From positions 1 to 22,796 of the IMG/VR virus record IMGVR_UViG_3300009507_000137: DNA of 22,796 nt; one strand, given 5' to 3'. Position numbers and translations under genes: made by a program. The stretch is from a virus. Under the pieces are notes generated by a model, which worked only from the letters and a program-made list of their open reading frames with translations, was not told the DNA's origin and searched no databases. This document shows, piece after piece, positions 9,094 through 17,134 of this stretch (position 1 is the first letter of the stretch; each line of letters starts with the position of its first letter).

Positions 9094-9702
9094 TTATGCA
9101 GTGTAATAGTAAAGTTTACCGTATCCGTTAACAGTAACAGAGTAGGTTACATTGTCGTCAAAACCACCAGAAAGAGAGAAGCTTTCGACCAAGCCCTGGC
9201 CTACGTATACAGTAGAGCTAGTGCTAGTCACGTCAGTATCAAACTTGACAACGACATACTTACTTCCTGAACTAGAAAGAAACATATCCTGAGCATTGTC
9301 ATTACCTGAGTCAGTCAGGAATCCATCCCCTGAAAAACTCCAAGTCTGAGCTCCACTTACGATGTATGTTTCTGAGCCGCCAGCGCCATCACGAGCAACG
9401 ATTTCATTCACCGTATTACTTACGTCCATGCTGGTATTGGTGGCAGCAAGGGCAAGGTTGAAATCTGTAACCTCAGTAAAGGTAGTAGGGGTGGCTGACA
9501 CGCTTATGATGTTGACGAACTTCCGGAAAACCCCCGTGGTACCGACAAGCATGACGTTATCTCCGGCTGCTGCACCATTAGCCTCAGCGTCGGCGACGGC
9601 TAAATCATCGGTGCTTCCTGCGCCAACAATGAATGGATTAGTGCTACCTTCTGTCGTGTCCAACACGTAGAGACCGAGTACTTTCGATTTAATAATTGCC
9701 AT
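9094..9702 (-). CDS. Major tail tube protein, first paralogue
   Basis: A 202-residue protein with the beta-rich, Gly/Ser/Thr-rich composition of siphovirus tail tube proteins. Conserved pieces shared with its downstream neighbour occur near residues 86-105 and 172-193. It follows the HK97 gp10-like gene with a 6-base gap and precedes the paralogue by 2 bases, the usual place for the tube gene. No Shine-Dalgarno precedes the ATG; the leader is AAATAAATCGAC. It ends in TAA and shows no extension. Whether both paralogues build one mixed tube, or one forms the tip-proximal or terminal rings, cannot be told from the sequence. Confidence 0.8.
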   Translation of the reverse strand: MAIIKSKVLGLYVLDTTEGSTNPFIVGAGSTDDLAVADAEANGAAAGDNVMLVGTTGVFRKFVNIISVSATPTTFTEVTDFNLALAATNTSMDVSNTVNEIVARDGAGGSETYIVSGAQTWSFSGDGFLTDSGNDNAQDMFLSSSGSKYVVVKFDTDVTSTSSTVYVGQGLVESFSLSGGFDDNVTYSVTVNGYGKLYYYTA

Positions 9703-9708
9703 GTCGAT

Positions 9709-10191
9709 TTATTTAGGTATAACGCCTTTCTTCCTCAATCTGCGCACTAAGTTCTGCATACCCTTGCGAATCTTCTTCTTTGCCACGGGGATGCCCCTAC
9801 GGATTGCCGGCTGAAGGAAGTAAGCCCCTTGGTGGTTGACCGTACCTAGCTCTGCCCAGTGCGCTCGCCAACCCGCCATCTTAACTATACCACCTTTAGC
9901 GCCTGTAATAGTGCCCTTTTTTATACCCCCGACAAAAACAGATACGTGACCGAACTTCTTCTTCTTAGCCTTCCTAGCGCGGAAGCTTGCCGCCAAAGCA
10001 CCTGTAGCGCCAATAGGAGAGCCCTGGCGCATATCGGCAGCCATAGGTTCACCCGCCCTTTTTAAGATTAGGTAAAGCTCTTTCTGTCTCTGCTCTAACG
10101 AAACGTATTTACGCAGTAGGGTAGGTAGCGGGTCTTTACGACTCGTGCCCTTGATAATAAATGCAGTAGACTTTCTTCCTAGTTGAGCCAT
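9709..10191 (-). CDS. HK97 gp10-like head-tail joining / tail completion protein
   Basis: A strongly basic protein of 160 residues. The segment HWAELGTVNHQGAYFLQPAI (about 111-130) is the recognisable signature of the HK97 gp10 family, in which a conserved W-x-E-x-G-T is followed by an aromatic-Leu-x-Pro-Ala motif. Helical residues 25-60 precede a beta region with many Lys and Arg. The family sits between connector and tail tube and is required to join tails to heads. The start overlaps the head-tail joining gene stop by one base (TAATG) and the gene lies in the usual order before the tail tube genes. Confidence 0.78.
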   Translation of the reverse strand: MAQLGRKSTAFIIKGTSRKDPLPTLLRKYVSLEQRQKELYLILKRAGEPMAADMRQGSPIGATGALAASFRARKAKKKKFGHVSVFVGGIKKGTITGAKGGIVKMAGWRAHWAELGTVNHQGAYFLQPAIRRGIPVAKKKIRKGMQNLVRRLRKKGVIPK

Positions 10192-10550
10192 TAGTCAGCA
10201 GGGTTAGAGTCATTGGTGTTATCGCGGCGACGAGCTCGGATACGTACCCCCTCGCGGCGACCGATAGGTAGTATGCTGTATACGTTAAAGCGACCGCCAT
10301 TGTACATGATGATGTCGCTGAATTCAATGCCAGAAAGGTAGCGGCACTTAAACTCAATCTTCATTTCGCCAACGCGCTGATCGTCGTCCGTAAACTCTGA
10401 AGCACCAGCGGAAGGTGTACCCATGTGGACTACCATGCAGCGGACATTGCCATATCGCAACGTCTCCGTTTCTACCCAGTCACCATATGTATTCACATTC
10501 TGTGCGACAGAGTAGATGCTGAACTTATCGTGTAAGTCACCGGCCCGCAT
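10191..10550 (-). CDS. Head-tail joining (adaptor/stopper) protein
   Basis: A 119-residue protein with the hallmarks of the Phage_H_T_join family (SPP1 gp16-like). It starts MRAGDLHDKFSIY, followed by YGDWVETETLRYGNVRCMV, then a central KIEFKCRYLSGIEFSDIIMYNGGRF where arginine and glycine positions match the family. These form a small beta barrel that sits under the connector ring and stops DNA leaking from filled heads. The start ATG overlaps the connector gene's TGA as TGATG, so translation is probably coupled. Family assignment is good; the precise position in the neck is by analogy. Confidence 0.82.
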   Translation of the reverse strand: MRAGDLHDKFSIYSVAQNVNTYGDWVETETLRYGNVRCMVVHMGTPSAGASEFTDDDQRVGEMKIEFKCRYLSGIEFSDIIMYNGGRFNVYSILPIGRREGVRIRARRRDNTNDSNPAD

Positions 10551-11470
10551 CAGTATTGCCTTACACTAGATACCAAGCGCCGGACGCCCTCCTTTACCTC
10601 CGTGGTAATACCGCCTACTATTTCTGCCTCGCGCATGTTGTAGTAGTGACCAATCAACAATAAGGCCGCCTGGACATACTGCTTCGGTAGAGAACCTAAA
10701 GCGGTACCGCAGCTGACGCGCAACCTGAAACTCATTTTCTCCCCTCCCTCACTAAGCTGCTGGCATAGCTCACTGTAATCAAACTGACTTGGGTACTGGT
10801 CAGTCATGGCAGTATGCTTGAATAAAGTGCCGTTGTTTATCGCGAAGTAGGAGCTACTCGTATGCGTATGGTCACCAGTGACTGTCCCGTCAATACGGTA
10901 TAGTCCCGCCTGAAGGTTTTGAAACGTATGGACTGTATAGCCGCCCGAGCCGCTAGCTGTATCTACCTGAACATACTGCTCAGTATGCCAATTATAGCGG
11001 CTTAAAGTATGTGTGATAGCCGAAGGTGTGTCGCTAGTGTCAGTGACTAATTGCTGCACATCAACGGAAGTATTAAAGACATCAACGTCAACAACCCTGT
11101 TTACTGCGGTACCGCCTGTAAAAGAGAGTTGAACAAAGTGGTGACCGTGGACCTCATCGTCGGGCACTACCGGAATGTGCTTCGTAAATACACCATTTTC
11201 AAAATACTCCAAAGACAATACAGAAGTAATGCCCTGAAGCTTTTGAATGCGAAAAGGTGCCCTGAACTCAGAGTAGTCCAGGAGCACCTTCGCAGTAGAT
11301 AGACCGAGAACTCGGTCGGAAAGATTTTGCAGATAGTCTACCGCAGCATCGCGATAGATATCTAGCAGGTCATCTTCAGATTCATCAATCGCACGAACGT
11401 GAGCCCGCATGGTAACGGAGCTCACGAACGTGTCGTCTATAGGCGATGTGCGATTGACTTCATAGAACAT
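10550..11470 (-). CDS. Head-tail connector (gp6-like) with a large central insertion
   Basis: The 306-residue product has the two ends expected of HK97 gp6-type connectors. The N-terminal helical part (about 20-60) contains DLLDIYRDAAVDYLQNL. The C-terminal part has LPKQYVQAALLLIGHYYNMR followed by the EGVRRLVSSVRQY end. Usual members are about 100-200 residues. Here roughly residues 125-240 are extra, rich in Thr, Ser, His, Gly and aromatics, and look like a beta-sandwich inserted into the connector. The gene lies between the capsid and head-tail joining genes and shares one base with each neighbour. The connector role is fairly secure, whereas the function of the insertion is unknown. Confidence 0.8.
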   Translation of the reverse strand: MFYEVNRTSPIDDTFVSSVTMRAHVRAIDESEDDLLDIYRDAAVDYLQNLSDRVLGLSTAKVLLDYSEFRAPFRIQKLQGITSVLSLEYFENGVFTKHIPVVPDDEVHGHHFVQLSFTGGTAVNRVVDVDVFNTSVDVQQLVTDTSDTPSAITHTLSRYNWHTEQYVQVDTASGSGGYTVHTFQNLQAGLYRIDGTVTGDHTHTSSSYFAINNGTLFKHTAMTDQYPSQFDYSELCQQLSEGGEKMSFRLRVSCGTALGSLPKQYVQAALLLIGHYYNMREAEIVGGITTEVKEGVRRLVSSVRQY

Positions 11471-13356
11471 TAGTCGCGGTAACCGGTGAAACCGTAGCCA
11501 CCGAAGTTAGTTCCGGTTCGGTTCGTCATGTCCGTCAGGGTCTTAAAGGACCGGTACACGTTGGCGATGATGCGAACGACCCCGCTATCGGCGTCAGTGT
11601 AAGGGTCAATAATCAAATTTAAACCACCCCACCTACATTGTACGGCGCGGGTAGCGTCCATCATGTACAGGTGACCGGCGTCAACAGAGCTATTGATGAC
11701 CGTCGGGTACTCGAGGACGGATTGGCGGGTACTTGGGGAAGAGGCAAACAGCAGACCGGAACCGGCGTCGAGAGAGAGCTGACGATTAGTACGGTAAGCG
11801 GTAGGGCTAGTGAGAACGCGAATGTTCTGATTGTCTACGTTGTCAATCATCAAATCCTCCTCCATATGAAGGGCGTTCTGAGTTGCGGCGGCGAATTGGG
11901 CAATCGTTCCACCAGCGCGGTGATCAGCAGCTGCGTCAATAGCAGAGACAACAGTGGTGTTGAACTTTGCGTCCACAGCCTTGCGAATCTCAGAAGCAAC
12001 AAAAGCGCCGAGATCGTCAGAGGTCTGAGCCAAGAGCTGCTCGGTCACCTGAACGTGAGCGGAAACCCGGGTTGGGGTCAGCTCAATGGCGCTGAACGTC
12101 ATGTTGCCCACTGCCTGGGGTGCGCTCTCATTTGGGGTAGCCGTTCCGGGAGGCTTGTCCGCAACTTGGAAGACAACATTACCGCTGACGCCCGTGACCG
12201 TGCGCACACCCAGCTGCGTGGCGACGTCGTTCGGGTGCAAGAACTCGGTGAACCCCTGGTCGGCTACACCAATCTTACCACCAAACGCGTCAGCCGTGGT
12301 GCCTACCGTCGCGGTTCCGAGGGCGTCAACACGCTTCTCCGTAAGAAAACTCGGGACGCTGATGCCACCGGCGATGTTCACCTTAGAGTCGGTAAACTCT
12401 GATCGAGCCTCTTGGTTCATCTCTGCTTCAAGGCCAGAGAGCTTACCTTGTGCGGCCTCACGAAGGGCCTTTCCAAAGCTGTAACGCTGTTGGACATTTG
12501 ACTGTTGGTCGCCCCGGCTTTGTACGATAGCCGGAGCATTCTTTTCGTTCTCCATGGTATGGGAATTTGAATTATTAGAATTGCGAGCCTCCGGCTCAGG
12601 GATTATTTCTTCTAGTGCGTAAGGATGTGGAAGGATGGCGGGGTCAATGAGCTGGTCAACGCGCTCTTCTTCCTCCTCCTCTTCTTCCTCGTCCTCCATC
12701 TTTTCCTCTTTCTCTTCCTCCTCGGCTTCGGATTTCTCCTCTTTCTCTTCCTCCTCGTCCTTGGCGCCATACGCCTTCTCTTCCTTCTCCTCCTCCTCTT
12801 CTTCGGCGCGAACCTCCTCTTCCTCAATCAGTGCCACATCCTCATTAGCGAGAGCAGTCTCCATGCTGCGAAGGCCGACATCAGTGGTTGGGTAGGCACC
12901 CTGGGTTGTGGGAGAAACGTCGAACAAAAGATCTACTTCTTTAATTGTACGCAAATTAACACCGTCATCCCTGCGTTCCCACTCATCATCACGGACAGTA
13001 AAACCAAAGGAGCTAGTGCTTACGTTGCCCATGCGAATGTTCTCTACGAGATCTTTTGCATAGGATTGATTTCCAATCTCAAAACGGTACTTGAGCCCAC
13101 GTTTATCGACACTAAGCTCTAAGCCTCGCCCGACACGCGCCAAGGGTTGATTGATGTCGTGATTGAATAGCGCAACAGTGTTGTCCATCCGAGCACCTTT
13201 AAATGCACCAGGGGCAACCCGTTCGGCGAACTGCCCACCGATGACCGTCTCATCGTTAAATACGGCAGCGTAGCCCTCAATGACAGGATTCTTGTCGGCA
13301 GCCTCACGGACTTCTACAGATCCTGTTAGAATTCGAATTTCTTTCTTGTCTGACAT
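11470..13356 (-). CDS. Prohead protease / Glu-rich linker / major capsid protein fusion
   Basis: A single frame of 628 residues combines the HK97 maturation protease with the HK97-fold major capsid protein. Residues 1-165 are a Peptidase_S78 domain: IEGYAAVFN near 27, a conserved His in LFNHD (His66), and the Ser in SSFGF (Ser116). Residues 178-232 are almost pure Glu with Lys, Asp and Ala, probably an unstructured scaffold-like delta region. Capsid sequence starts about residue 268, near MENEKNAP, and shows INPS-like strands, GTATPNESA, and a C-terminal Gly/Phe-rich end. I prefer the ATG at 13356; a GTG at 13392 would add 12 residues inside the upstream gene. The internal ATG at 12555 has no ribosome site, so separate capsid translation seems unlikely. 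Cleavage after the linker would release mature capsid. Confidence 0.87.
   Translation of the reverse strand: MSDKKEIRILTGSVEVREAADKNPVIEGYAAVFNDETVIGGQFAERVAPGAFKGARMDNTVALFNHDINQPLARVGRGLELSVDKRGLKYRFEIGNQSYAKDLVENIRMGNVSTSSFGFTVRDDEWERRDDGVNLRTIKEVDLLFDVSPTTQGAYPTTDVGLRSMETALANEDVALIEEEEVRAEEEEEEKEEKAYGAKDEEEEKEEKSEAEEEEKEEKMEDEEEEEEEEERVDQLIDPAILPHPYALEEIIPEPEARNSNNSNSHTMENEKNAPAIVQSRGDQQSNVQQRYSFGKALREAAQGKLSGLEAEMNQEARSEFTDSKVNIAGGISVPSFLTEKRVDALGTATVGTTADAFGGKIGVADQGFTEFLHPNDVATQLGVRTVTGVSGNVVFQVADKPPGTATPNESAPQAVGNMTFSAIELTPTRVSAHVQVTEQLLAQTSDDLGAFVASEIRKAVDAKFNTTVVSAIDAAADHRAGGTIAQFAAATQNALHMEEDLMIDNVDNQNIRVLTSPTAYRTNRQLSLDAGSGLLFASSPSTRQSVLEYPTVINSSVDAGHLYMMDATRAVQCRWGGLNLIIDPYTDADSGVVRIIANVYRSFKTLTDMTNRTGTNFGGYGFTGYRD
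12661..12836 (-). repeat. Low-complexity GAG/GAA tract encoding the Glu-rich linker
   Basis: A nearly pure purine tract (on the coding strand) encodes runs of Glu and Lys. It contains one exact 20-base direct repeat, at 12705-12724 and 12738-12757, with a 33-base period. Such tracts expand and contract by replication slippage in multiples of three or 33 bases, so linker length may vary among relatives. Confidence 0.8.
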
Positions 13357-13360
13357 GACT

Positions 13361-13687
13361 TTACTTTTTTCCTTCGACTTTATTAATGACACCGCTACAC
13401 CAGCTCTTCATGGAGCTCCCGCCCCACGCCGCATACATAACGCTACCGCAGATTTCTTTGCCATCTTTATCGTAAAACCCACCTGTATTGTAAGTGGCAC
13501 TTCGGCTCAAGAAGCTAAAGGTTCTTTTTATTGTAGACAGACTAAGCTTTTTTCCGGACGCGATTTGATTAGCACGTTGCCAGCCCACATTCGTCCCGCA
13601 AGAAGACCCTTTGTCCTCTTTGTGTTTCAGTGCCTTGCGGGCCGCTGCCTTAGCCGAAGCTGGATATCCCCCGTAACTTTCAGCCAT
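13361..13687 (-). CDS. Small Cys-containing phage protein with GWQRANQIASG motif
   Basis: The product has 108 residues when started at the ATG at 13687, which overlaps the upstream stop as TAATG; a TTG at 13699 would add four residues. It begins with a basic helical SYGGYPASAKAAARKALKH, then SSCGTNVGWQRANQIASGKK, and a C-terminal WGGSSMKSWCSGV. I recall similar short modules in phage structural clusters, sometimes linked to prohead protease or portal genes, where the pattern G-x-x-R-A-x-Q-I/L-A-x-G plus a terminal W-G-G recurs. I do not know a function for them. Four Cys residues are present, unlike most neighbours. It lies 4 bases before the protease-capsid gene, so a role in head assembly is plausible but unproven. 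Confidence 0.6.
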   Translation of the reverse strand: MAESYGGYPASAKAAARKALKHKEDKGSSCGTNVGWQRANQIASGKKLSLSTIKRTFSFLSRSATYNTGGFYDKDGKEICGSVMYAAWGGSSMKSWCSGVINKVEGKK

Positions 13688-14130
13688 TAGTCTTTCCAAG
13701 TAATGGTTGCCGTATCCGGGTTGATAAGAGCCGAGGAGCTGTATGCGTATCCAAAAATGTAGATGCGCTTTCCAACGCGCAGTCGGAAGTCGTCGCCGGA
13801 GCTCACACTCGTAGCGGTGGTGGCGTCAAAAACCTGCTTCAGTTCATTAACGATGTGATTCGCATCAAAGCCAGTCGTTGGCTGTTGGGTAACGGCCAGT
13901 ACAAGATTGGGGAATGCATTGGATAGCGCCAAATACGCCAAAGCCGCTTGAGTGGCAGCGGTCGTGCTGTTCCCAGTCAGACTGCTGGGCCACTGATAGA
14001 ACATATGGTAGTTCTTACCACCAAAATCGGGAGTGCCAGCAAAGCCTACATCAATTGTGGTCGCGTCATTGGCAGCCGTAGGGTTGTCGTTCTCCCGAAC
14101 ATTCTTAATGAAGTAACCAATTCTAGGCAT
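13687..14130 (-). CDS. Hypothetical protein between portal and protease
   Basis: An unrecognised protein of 147 residues. It begins MPRIGYFIKNVRENDNPTAA and contains a middle region rich in Gly, Thr and aromatic residues, followed by ALAYLALSNAFPNLVLAV and a short beta-like C-terminus ending TITWKD. No signal peptide, membrane segment or catalytic motif is evident. The gene starts 8 bases before the end of the portal gene, in another frame, and its stop is shared with the next gene. Its place among head genes suggests a structural or assembly role, for example a decoration or minor head protein, but the sequence itself gives no such indication. Confidence 0.55.
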   Translation of the reverse strand: MPRIGYFIKNVRENDNPTAANDATTIDVGFAGTPDFGGKNYHMFYQWPSSLTGNSTTAATQAALAYLALSNAFPNLVLAVTQQPTTGFDANHIVNELKQVFDATTATSVSSGDDFRLRVGKRIYIFGYAYSSSALINPDTATITWKD

Positions 14131-15352
14131 CGATTTTATTGTTATTAGTCACAGAAGAAGCGAAATCCTCCATCTTGTCCAAAGGTATCATGTTCACTTG
14201 GAGGTGGTGGGCATCGCCTCCCTCAACAGGTCCGTACCCTTCTTTCTCTCTAATTTCATTTATTGAGAAAACTCCGTCCTGGAGGAGGGAATGATAATAC
14301 TTAGCGCGAGTCTCAGTATCACCGCGAAGTAGCGTACTCACATCAAAATAACAGCCTAAGCTCTTGTCGTCGCGAAGTAGCTTGCGTTCAATCTCTAATT
14401 CAATACGCCGGACCCAAGGCAAGATGCAGCCCTGCTGAAACTGCAACACCTGCTGCTCGTAGTTGCTGTATGCCGTGTTGCCCTCTAGTCCAATCATAGC
14501 CGGAGGAACACCGTAGATGCGGGCGATTTCCTCGGTAGTGTACTTGCGCATTTCCAAGAACTGCAACTGATCAAGAGGGACTGTAAGGGGCTGGTACTGG
14601 AAGCCACCACCTAGAATAGCCATCTTGTGGGCATTAGCTACACCAGAGTACTCCCGCTCCCACATATCCTTTGCCTCCTGCATCTGCTCTACGCTAAGGT
14701 GCTCCTTGGTAGATAGGATGCCACCCATCATTCCTCCATTCTGGAAAAACCTTGAGCCAAAATCCTGTACAGCCTTTGCCGTCGATAGGTTCTGAAGCTG
14801 CTGATGCGTAGGATTAACCCCACGGAACGCTTTTATTTCCAAAACATCCGATGACGGTATCGGCCCTGGGCTATTCTCATAGCTATAGAAACGCTCACCG
14901 GTAAGGGGGTCGTCTTCATAGAAAACCCTGCTGCTTGGCAGGTAATAAATCTCTCCTTGATCCCTGTGGATGAATGCATAGCCGGTTCCGTAAAGCAGTG
15001 CGTCGCTAATAAGCATCTGCCAAAATTCATAAGCACCAATAAAAGGGTTTGGCTCTTTAGCAATCATCCTGTATGCAGGGTGGTCGTGACGCATAACGCG
15101 AGCGCCATGTGAGTCACCTTCAAACTGGACTACGTGCGCCTCTAGACTAGCAATTGTGTCAGCAATCTTACTGGTACAGGCGTATACAGCGCTGAGTTCG
15201 AGCGCTCCGCTGCCTCCGCTAAAGCCATCTCCAAAGATGCGCATATAGTTTTGACCCCTCGCGAGCATGTAGTCCGCGTAGTTCTGGCGCTTCTCCGGGA
15301 ATAAAGCCCGCAGTGCTCGTGAAAAAATACTCGGCTTGCTTTCTGATGCCAT
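14123..15352 (-). CDS. Portal protein (HK97 family)
   Basis: A 409-residue portal protein that forms the dodecameric DNA entry ring at one capsid vertex. Recognisable family features are the early ELSAVYACTSKIADTIASL helix, YEFWQMLISDALLYGTGYAF, LPSSRVFYE, the FLEMRKYTTEEIARIYGVPP segment (about 268-287), and GNTAYSNYEQQVLQFQQGCI followed by WVRRIELEIERKLL. The gene follows the large terminase with a 30-base gap that contains a hairpin. It ends in TAG, and the frame beyond that stop closes again a few codons later. This indicates that UAG is normally a stop in this genome. Confidence 0.92.
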   Translation of the reverse strand: MASESKPSIFSRALRALFPEKRQNYADYMLARGQNYMRIFGDGFSGGSGALELSAVYACTSKIADTIASLEAHVVQFEGDSHGARVMRHDHPAYRMIAKEPNPFIGAYEFWQMLISDALLYGTGYAFIHRDQGEIYYLPSSRVFYEDDPLTGERFYSYENSPGPIPSSDVLEIKAFRGVNPTHQQLQNLSTAKAVQDFGSRFFQNGGMMGGILSTKEHLSVEQMQEAKDMWEREYSGVANAHKMAILGGGFQYQPLTVPLDQLQFLEMRKYTTEEIARIYGVPPAMIGLEGNTAYSNYEQQVLQFQQGCILPWVRRIELEIERKLLRDDKSLGCYFDVSTLLRGDTETRAKYYHSLLQDGVFSINEIREKEGYGPVEGGDAHHLQVNMIPLDKMEDFASSVTNNNKIDA

Positions 15353-15353
15353 G

Positions 15354-15371
15354 ACCGCAAAAGTCTGCGGT
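15354..15371 (-). promoter_or_regulatory. Hairpin just before the portal start codon
   Basis: On the minus strand ACCGCA and TGCGGT form a perfect 6-bp stem with a 6-base loop, ending only one base before the portal ATG. It lies in the only sizeable gap between terminase and portal. Such a structure may tune portal translation, or reflect chance in a short leader. No run of T follows, so it is not a standard terminator. Confidence 0.35.
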
Positions 15372-15382
15372 GCTCTGTGAGG

Positions 15383-17134
15383 TTATAGGTCCACGACAGC
15401 CATGAAAAAACTGAATCCATCCTCTTGCTCAAATGTTAGGGCTTCACCAATAGACATGATAGCAGCTACCACGCCGTCAATCTTGTCCCCACTCTTGCCT
15501 TTGTCAGGTTTAATATTGCCGCTAGGGTCCGTGCGCAGCACCACATTCCCCATCATCCATCGTAACACCGGGTCGCCACCGTGGTGAAGTTTATTGGTCC
15601 ATAAAGCCTTAGAGAATTCCTTGCTTGGAAAGCTCATTGAGGCAAAACCCTGACCGTATGGGTCGCAAGTAATGCCGTCACCCTCTAAATCACGGATTAG
15701 GTTCAAGCTATTCCACCTATCATACGCCACGCCCATGATTTTGTACTTTTCACTTAGGTTGTCACTATCATACTCTACTTTTCCGTCCAATACATAATGA
15801 CCACTTACAAGTCTACGTATGGAGTTGTAATCCGTTACATTGCCAGGGGTGATGGTAACGTTGTCCAAGTCAGTCAGGTCACCGTAAATAGACGTTTCAT
15901 CCTTTGCTAACCTGCGTTTAATTGACATTTCAGGTAGGAAATAGTGCATGCTTAAACCCCAGCCATTTTCAGCGTCACCAGTGCATATGGCAAGGGCAGT
16001 CATGTCATCAGTAGAAGCTAGGTCTAATCCCATAAATGCTTTTGGTTTGCCTGTCGCACGGTCTATTTCCGCATAGGTATCTGGTGAACAGCAGTTTTCC
16101 TCGCTCATAAACGTCGAATCCTCTACCCAAACCTCCTCTGTGCCCACAAATACGTTAAGGTGCTTGACCATAAACTCAGTTATGTTCCTGCCACCATACA
16201 TCTGTGCGTTGGCAAATTGAGCACGAAGGTGTGACTCGCTGACGCTAACCCCAAGGTTTGGATTGGCCTTGTGCCATGCAGCCTGATCGTCCCATTCGTC
16301 CTCCTCATCTACCTCATACGGCAAGATAAGCAGCCTGTCATTGGCCTTACTGCCATCTAACACTGCTTTGCCTGCCCGAATGAACTGAGCGCAGGGTCCA
16401 TCCGGTACAAAACCAGCAGTCGTAATAGCCAGCATCAAGGGGCTCTTTCGGCTACCCATGGAGCTAGCAAGTACGCGATAAAGGTCACCATTCTTCATGG
16501 CGTGAAACTCATCGACGACCGCGAGGTTTAGGTTCAAGCCGTCCAAAGTATTAGCATCCGAGCTCAATGGACGTATAGTACCATCCTTTGGGGCCAAAAC
16601 CTCGCCTCTACGCACAGTAAAACGCTTGCCTAGGATTGGATTTGTCTTTATGCATCGACACACCTCATCAAACACCTCACGGGCTTGGTCCCGCTTTGTG
16701 GCAGCCGTTACCAACTGCGGAGCACCATCCTGGTCTAGTGTAGCCATCGCAAGTGCAATACCTGCTGCTAGCTGTGACTTGCCGTTTTTACGTGCAACAA
16801 ACAGGTGCGCACTGCTAAATCGCCTGCGATGTGCGTCGGATCGGTCTACCCATCCAAAAATCTGCCCAACAAAGAAGCATTGCCAAGGCTCTAAAAGCAT
16901 AGGCTGCCCTGCTAGCTCACCGCGTGTATGAACGCAGACCCGCTCAATAAAATTGATGTATCGCGCAGCAGATTCAAAGTTGAAGGTCCACTCCCAATCA
17001 TCGCGCTGCAAGTCTGTAAGAAACCTCTGACCCGCTAATTGTATGTACTTACCGCATGGAATGCCACCAGTTGTGACTCCTTCCACGTAATTCCATATCC
17101 TATCTAGGGCAGAGGTGTCTGAGTTGCCTGCCAT
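15383..17134 (-). CDS. Terminase large subunit
   Basis: This 583-residue protein is the packaging motor ATPase and DNA-cutting nuclease. The ATPase part has a Walker A-like LFVARKNGKSQLAAG (about 111-125), a Walker B NLAVVDEFHAMKNG (about 203-216) and the coupling motif AITTAG (about 236-241). The nuclease part has MGLDLASTDDMTAL (about 368-381), holding a first metal-binding Asp, and a late KIDGVVAAIMSIGEAL holding the last conserved Asp. Length and motif order match the phage-terminase family of HK97-type phages. Its ATG overlaps the small-subunit stop by one base. Packaging type (cos or pac) is not deducible from this sequence, though the nearby HNH gene slightly favours cos. Confidence 0.94.
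   Translation of the reverse strand: MAGNSDTSALDRIWNYVEGVTTGGIPCGKYIQLAGQRFLTDLQRDDWEWTFNFESAARYINFIERVCVHTRGELAGQPMLLEPWQCFFVGQIFGWVDRSDAHRRRFSSAHLFVARKNGKSQLAAGIALAMATLDQDGAPQLVTAATKRDQAREVFDEVCRCIKTNPILGKRFTVRRGEVLAPKDGTIRPLSSDANTLDGLNLNLAVVDEFHAMKNGDLYRVLASSMGSRKSPLMLAITTAGFVPDGPCAQFIRAGKAVLDGSKANDRLLILPYEVDEEDEWDDQAAWHKANPNLGVSVSESHLRAQFANAQMYGGRNITEFMVKHLNVFVGTEEVWVEDSTFMSEENCCSPDTYAEIDRATGKPKAFMGLDLASTDDMTALAICTGDAENGWGLSMHYFLPEMSIKRRLAKDETSIYGDLTDLDNVTITPGNVTDYNSIRRLVSGHYVLDGKVEYDSDNLSEKYKIMGVAYDRWNSLNLIRDLEGDGITCDPYGQGFASMSFPSKEFSKALWTNKLHHGGDPVLRWMMGNVVLRTDPSGNIKPDKGKSGDKIDGVVAAIMSIGEALTFEQEDGFSFFMAVVDL

Noticed and set aside
11638-12402. Long plus-strand frame of 254 codons over the capsid gene
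   Set aside because: It is the antisense shadow of the well-supported capsid frame and has no recognisable product.
12555-12557. Internal ATG of the capsid portion as a separate gene start
   Set aside because: No ribosome site or A/C-rich leader precedes it, and the single continuous frame explains both domains.
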